Positions 60,850-64,000 of a stretch of 64,000 bases of DNA are shown here, one piece after another. Each line of letters starts with the position of its first letter. The stretch's first letter is position 1. Both the position numbers and the translations under genes were made by a program. The notes beneath the pieces were generated by a model. It worked only from the letters and a program-made list of their open reading frames with translations. It did not search any database and was not told the origin of the DNA. Origin of the DNA: CAKZQX01 sp034435975 (GTDB lineage: Bacteria > Chloroflexota > Chloroflexia > Chloroflexales > Chloroflexaceae); NCBI GenBank assembly GCA_034435975.1, contig DAOTWD010000003.1:1-64000 (forward strand), in the 5' to 3' direction.

Positions 60850-61080
60850 TTATCATAAATCCCCACTTTAGCAAATTGGAATACCCGGCGTAACCAGCCG
60901 TTGATACCTGTTCCCATCTGGGGGTAAACTCTGTCGTCAGCGTTCGTGGTGCGCCGGGGAACACGGGCGTCCCGCCCGGTTTGCCTGGGCGCGGAGGCAT
61001 CCCGCCTGCCATTGCGCACGGGCGGGCACGCTGCCCGCTGAGTGGGAACCGTTACATACCCGGCGTAACCCACCGTTGTT
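60850..61080 (+). repeat. Repeat-containing gap upstream of the methionine operon
   Basis: ATACCCGGCGTAACC occurs twice as a direct repeat (about 60881 and 61055), and a GCGTCCCGCCCG / GGCGGGCACGC inverted segment lies between. No gene is seen in 60682-61084. Confidence 0.45.
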
Positions 61081-61084
61081 CACG

Positions 61085-61113
61085 TTGACAGGGATAGGGC
61101 TGCATGCTATACT
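61085..61113 (+). promoter_or_regulatory. Sigma70-type promoter of the SAM-riboswitch operon
   Basis: TTGACA (61085-61090), 17 bp, TATACT (61108-61113). The start near 61120 puts the SAM aptamer about 17 nt into the transcript. Confidence 0.8.
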
Positions 61114-61136
61114 CGCCGGGGTAGAGAAAGTGAATA

Positions 61137-61300
61137 CTCATCGAGAGCGGTGGAGGGATCGGCCCTGTGAAACCGCAGCAACCCCCTGAACAACACTCCA
61201 CGCTAGCGTGTGATACGAACTGGTTTATATTTGCGGTGAGGCGGGATGATCACTGAAACGGGGAAGGTGCTAATTCCGGCAGCTCGCGCTGGTAGATGAG
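61137..61300 (+). ncRNA. SAM-I (S-box) riboswitch aptamer
   Basis: The S-box core is directly readable. The P1 strand CTCATC (61137-61142) pairs with GATGAG (61295-61300). Between them are GAGAGCGGTGGAGGGA, GGCCCTGTGAAACC, GCAACCCCCTGAA and AAGGTGCTAATTCCGGCAG, in the order of the SAM-I consensus. It includes the GGAGGGA kink and the GGTGC.AATTCC segment. It precedes methionine-pathway genes, as expected. Confidence 0.93.
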
Positions 61301-61381
61301 AGGAACCAATCCTGTATGTCAAACCAGGTAGCAGATTATGATTGTACCTCTCATTTCATTATCTGGAGATGAGAGGATAGT
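61295..61381 (+). promoter_or_regulatory. Translational expression platform of the SAM riboswitch
   Basis: GATGAGAGGA occurs twice: as the 3' strand of P1 (61295-61304) and as the ribosome site (61368-61377), four bases before the ATG. CCTCTCAT (61347-61354) is complementary to both. With SAM, P1 forms and CCTCTCAT hides the ribosome site; without SAM, CCTCTCAT pairs with the P1 strand and frees it. No terminator T run is present. Confidence 0.75.
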
Positions 61382-62641
61382 ATGAGCAGACAACCCGGAC
61401 AGCCGCAGGAGATTGCGGCTGCCGAGCAGGCGCAATTAGCGGTTGCTGGTATATCAACCACGGCAGTTCACGCTGGTGAAGGTCGCCGCCGTGCCCACGA
61501 CTCAATTACGACACCGATTATTCAAGCTTCAACCTATACCTTTGCCAATACCGCCGAGTTAATCGATTATCATGAAGGGCGCATTGAGCGCGAAGAATAT
61601 GGGCGCTATGGCAACCCGACCGTACGTGCGGCTGAAGCCAAATTGGCCCTCCTGGAAGCCGGCCCCGACATGCCAGCGGCGGCGCTCTTATGTGCGTCGG
61701 GCATGAATGCGATTACCAGCACGCTGCTGTCTATGCTATCGACCGGCAGCCACCTCATACTCACTGATGACTGCTATCGGCGTACCCGGCAGTTTATCCA
61801 GACATTCCTGGTACGCCTGGGTGTGCAGCATACGGTGGTGCCAGCCTGTGATTATGCCGCAATTGAGGCGGCTATTCGTCCTGAAACACGCCTGATTCTC
61901 AGTGAGACGCCCACCAATCCCTACTTGCGCGTGTTAGACTTACCCCGACTGGTAGCCATTGCCAGGCAGCATCGCGTCAAAACGATCATTGATGCCACGT
62001 TTGCCACACCCTACAACCTGCGTCCGCTGCATCAGGGCATTGATATTGTCATACATAGCGCCACCAAATATCTGGGCGGCCATAACGATCTGCTGGCCGG
62101 GGTCATTATTGGGCGACCAGGTATTATCTCGGCCTTACGCGAGTCACAGGGTATCACTGGCGGGATTTGTGATCCGCATAGTGCGTATTTGCTTCTGCGT
62201 GGTCTCAAAACGTTTGCCCTGCGTATGGAACGGCATAATCGTAATGGATTGGCTGTTGCGCACTTTCTCCACAACCACCCACGCATTGCGCGGGTGCATT
62301 ATCCGGCATTACCGAATCATCCCGACCACATGATCGCGATGGAGCAAATGCGTGGCTGGGGCGGTGTCGTCTCGTTTGAGTTGGATGCTGATATAACAAC
62401 GACCAGTCGCTTTATTGACCGTCTGCGCCTGCCCTATATTGGCCCGAGCCTGGGAGGGGTTGAGAGTCTGGTGGAACAGCCTGCGCTGATGAGTTTTTAT
62501 GAACTGACGACCGAGGAACGTCTGGCGCTTGGTATTCGGGATAATCTCGTGCGGCTGGCCTGTGGTATTGAGGATACCGAAGATTTGATCGCCGATCTAT
62601 CCCAGGCACTGGATGACAAAGATGTCACGCAGCTTGTTTGA
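61382..62641 (+). CDS. Cys/Met-metabolism PLP enzyme (cystathionine gamma-synthase type)
   Basis: A 419-aa PLP-dependent enzyme of the MetB/MetC/MetZ family. It has 'STYTFANTAE', 'RYGNPTVRAAEAKLALLE' near residue 78, 'ASGMNAITSTLLS' near 107, 'SETPTNPYLRVLDLP' near 178, the PLP lysine in 'SATKYLGGHND' near 228, and 'GPSLGGVESLVEQPALMS' near 360. MetB makes cystathionine from an O-acyl-homoserine and cysteine, MetZ-type relatives use sulfide directly, and MetC or methionine gamma-lyase run the reverse. Control by a SAM-I riboswitch and a metF neighbour favour a biosynthetic role, MetB or MetZ. The ~25-residue N-terminal extension is unusual but has a clear ribosome site. Confidence 0.85.
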   Translation: MSRQPGQPQEIAAAEQAQLAVAGISTTAVHAGEGRRRAHDSITTPIIQASTYTFANTAELIDYHEGRIEREEYGRYGNPTVRAAEAKLALLEAGPDMPAAALLCASGMNAITSTLLSMLSTGSHLILTDDCYRRTRQFIQTFLVRLGVQHTVVPACDYAAIEAAIRPETRLILSETPTNPYLRVLDLPRLVAIARQHRVKTIIDATFATPYNLRPLHQGIDIVIHSATKYLGGHNDLLAGVIIGRPGIISALRESQGITGGICDPHSAYLLLRGLKTFALRMERHNRNGLAVAHFLHNHPRIARVHYPALPNHPDHMIAMEQMRGWGGVVSFELDADITTTSRFIDRLRLPYIGPSLGGVESLVEQPALMSFYELTTEERLALGIRDNLVRLACGIEDTEDLIADLSQALDDKDVTQLV

Positions 62642-62684
62642 AGCGATCACCTCCGGTATGCTATTACGTATCGTCGGAAGCTAG

Positions 62685-62726
62685 CCAGACTATTTCACAG
62701 AGTATCCAGACTATTTCACCAAGTAT
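62685..62726 (+). repeat. 21-bp tandem duplication before metF
   Basis: CCAGACTATTTCACAGAGTAT (62685-62705) is followed directly by a copy (62706-62726) with two changes (ACCA for ACAG). It ends ten bases before the metF start and overlaps its ribosome-site region (TGGAG). Confidence 0.7.
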
Positions 62727-62735
62727 GGAGTTTGT

Positions 62736-63647
62736 ATGTACAGTTTGCTGCAACGCCGACTGGTAGCCGGGCACATCGTCATAACGGGCGAGATTGCACC
62801 GCCTAAAGGTGCTTCACGTGCGCCATTGGAGAAATTGGCTCGCAATTTATGTGGCTATGTCGATGCCATAAACCTGACAGATAATCAACGTGGTACAGCC
62901 CGTATGTCTGCGCTTGGTGCCGGGGTGATTGTGCAGCAACTGGGGATTGAGCCAATCGTACAGGTGACGTGCCAGAATCGCAATCGGGTTGCGCTCCAGT
63001 CGGATATATTGAGTGCTACCGCGCTGGGTGTTCCTAATTTTTTGTGTATGACTGGTGATCATCCACGCATTGGTGATCATCCAGATACCAAAAATGTATT
63101 GGACGTGAACTCGTTTCAACTATTGCGGATGCTGCGCAAAATGCGAGATGAACAGTGTTTTCTGTCGGGGGTAGGGCTTAATCCTGCACCCACTTTCTTC
63201 CTGGGCGGAGTAGCGAATCCCAATGTTGAGCGTGTGCAACGCCTGGAAAAGAAGATCGATGCCGGTGCCGAATTTATTCAGACCCAGCTGATCTTCGACC
63301 TGTGTCGCTTCGCGCAGTGGATGTCTGACGTGCGGGCGGCGGGACTACATCGGGCTGCGGCCATTCTGGGGGGGGTTCTCATCTTACGCTCGGCACAGTC
63401 GGCTCTTTTTCTGCGTGATCACCTGCCCGGCACGATTGTCCCTGATAGCGTGATTGAGCGTATGCAGCGAGCCGCTGATCCAGAGCGCGAAGGGGTCACC
63501 ATAGCGTCCGAGTTAGTCACCGAGTTGCTGAGTGTTGAGGGTGTGGCCGGGGTACATCTGATGTCGATTGGCTGGACGCGAGCGATGCCATGGGTGGTCG
63601 AGCAAGCAGGATTGCTGCCCCGCCCGTCGCTTCTGCTCGACGAGTAA
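62736..63647 (+). CDS. metF: Methylenetetrahydrofolate reductase
   Basis: A 303-aa FAD-binding (beta/alpha)8 enzyme that reduces 5,10-methylene- to 5-methyl-tetrahydrofolate for methionine synthesis. It has 'VITGEIAPPKG' near residue 15 (active-site Glu), 'DAINLTDNQRG' near 47, 'CMTGDHPR' near 105, 'GVGLNPAPTF' near 145, and 'KIDAGAEFIQTQLIFD' near 175. Length is normal. It follows the PLP enzyme by 94 bp on the same strand and so lies downstream of the SAM riboswitch, although the switch acts on translation of the first gene and might not reach metF unless the two are coupled. Confidence 0.93.
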   Translation: MYSLLQRRLVAGHIVITGEIAPPKGASRAPLEKLARNLCGYVDAINLTDNQRGTARMSALGAGVIVQQLGIEPIVQVTCQNRNRVALQSDILSATALGVPNFLCMTGDHPRIGDHPDTKNVLDVNSFQLLRMLRKMRDEQCFLSGVGLNPAPTFFLGGVANPNVERVQRLEKKIDAGAEFIQTQLIFDLCRFAQWMSDVRAAGLHRAAAILGGVLILRSAQSALFLRDHLPGTIVPDSVIERMQRAADPEREGVTIASELVTELLSVEGVAGVHLMSIGWTRAMPWVVEQAGLLPRPSLLLDE

Positions 63648-63651
63648 CTGG

Positions 63652-64000
63652 TCATCGGGAGCGACGTTGCTGTCGTTCATGGCGTAGCTGCCGGTTCTGC
63701 GCAGCGATACGTCGCTCCAGTTGTGCTATATCACCACGCCGCTTCCGCATCAACTCGCGCCGTTGAGCAAGGGTATATCCCATGTGTCTGATATTCCACC
63801 CCCAGGCCATGAGGAGCGCCAGTTCACGATAGCGCACAACCTTGATCAGGGTTTTGGCCGCAAGCAGCACCACGAAGCGCCAGATTACCCGCCAGCGCAT
63901 CAGTTTGAGATACGTGTATAGACCATGCTTGATCTGCTCCGCATCCCATCGCTGACCAGTGCTACTCCCCCCGCGCTGATGATACACCACAGCCTGCTGC
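63652..64000 (-). CDS. Glycosyltransferase (family 2-like), 5'-truncated by window edge
   Basis: The C-terminal ~115 residues of a protein whose frame is open to the window edge. The visible start 'VVYHQRGGSSTGQRWDAEQ' followed by 'GLYTYLKLMRWRVIWRFVVLLAAKTL' is the usual end of GT2 rhamnosyltransferase-like enzymes: a His-Arg-Gly-Gly-Ser-type loop and an amphipathic or membrane helix. A basic coiled-coil tail ('RRELMRKRRGDIAQLERRIAA') closes it. It converges with metF, the stops being four bases apart. Sugar specificity cannot be read. Confidence 0.65.
   Translation of the reverse strand, partial: QQAVVYHQRGGSSTGQRWDAEQIKHGLYTYLKLMRWRVIWRFVVLLAAKTLIKVVRYRELALLMAWGWNIRHMGYTLAQRRELMRKRRGDIAQLERRIAAQNRQLRHERQQRRSR

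Noticed and set aside
1..64000. tRNA or rRNA genes
   Set aside because: No cloverleaf with a GTTCGAATC-type T arm and matching acceptor, and no rRNA segment, was recognised on either strand.

Overview
The window looks like the chromosome of a filamentous anoxygenic phototroph of the order Chloroflexales (Chloroflexota). The main evidence is a complete trifunctional propionyl-CoA synthase (about 10.5-16.1 kb), the signature fusion enzyme of the 3-hydroxypropionate bicycle, whose sequence I recognise as very close to the Chloroflexus-type protein. Supporting signs are moderately high GC, a secreted protein ending in an FLPLI-type tail, a DHPS-like protein with an N-terminal extension, and abundant palindromic intergenic repeats. 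No rRNA, tRNA, CRISPR array, transposase or prophage gene was found. Genus cannot be fixed from this window.

Layout. 0-3 kb: 3' end of a Uma2-type gene, then a two-gene minus-strand unit (McrB-like AAA ATPase plus an unrecognised 231-aa protein) without a visible McrC nuclease. 3-10 kb: MenA-like prenyltransferase with a small alpha/beta hydrolase, a small helical protein, FtsK, and a beta-lactamase-fold serine hydrolase preceded by a 33-aa membrane micropeptide. 10-16 kb: pcs behind a good sigma70-type promoter. 16-28 kb: envelope and secreted proteins (membrane-anchored EEP phosphatase, tandem DUF4352-like lipid-anchored or membrane protein, serine hydrolase, DedA/VTT protein, Ser/Thr kinase, VanW protein with a Pro-rich tail, degenerate subtilase). 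28-35.5 kb: a minus-strand block with an Fe3+/polyamine-type ABC importer, two gamma-glutamyl-GABA-hydrolase-like GATases and glutamate racemase, closed by an intrinsic terminator. 35.8-38.9 kb: a repeat-rich island holding a Uma2 gene, a tiny XRE regulator and a divergent 89-aa protein sharing a palindromic operator candidate.

39-48 kb: recN, an O-antigen-ligase-like protein with TPRs, a PAS-GAF-PAS-STAS (RsbR-like) sensor and a WecA/TagO-type transferase, followed by about 700 bp of hairpin-rich non-coding DNA. 48.5-53 kb: a membrane FN3-like protein, a DHPS-like protein with eroded catalytic motifs, and a secreted GH-A glycosidase. 53-56 kb: a signalling module of coiled-coil protein (frameshifted here), Ras-like small GTPase and PAS histidine kinase. 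56-61 kb: acetyl-CoA synthetase and propionate-CoA ligase on the minus strand. 61-63.7 kb: a methionine operon (PLP gamma-synthase type enzyme and metF) behind a promoter, a SAM-I riboswitch and a readable translational expression platform. The right edge cuts a glycosyltransferase.

The carbon genes fit together: pcs makes propionyl-CoA from 3-hydroxypropionate, while acsA and prpE activate free acetate and propionate, so the region serves mixotrophic acyl-CoA supply. The most unusual items are two families of imperfect inverted-repeat elements (four and two copies), the repeat island with its XRE module, the GTPase/kinase/coiled-coil operon with a frameshift, the McrC-less McrB pair, and the hairpin-rich gap at 47.9-48.3 kb. 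All calls come from reading the sequence; no database search was possible.
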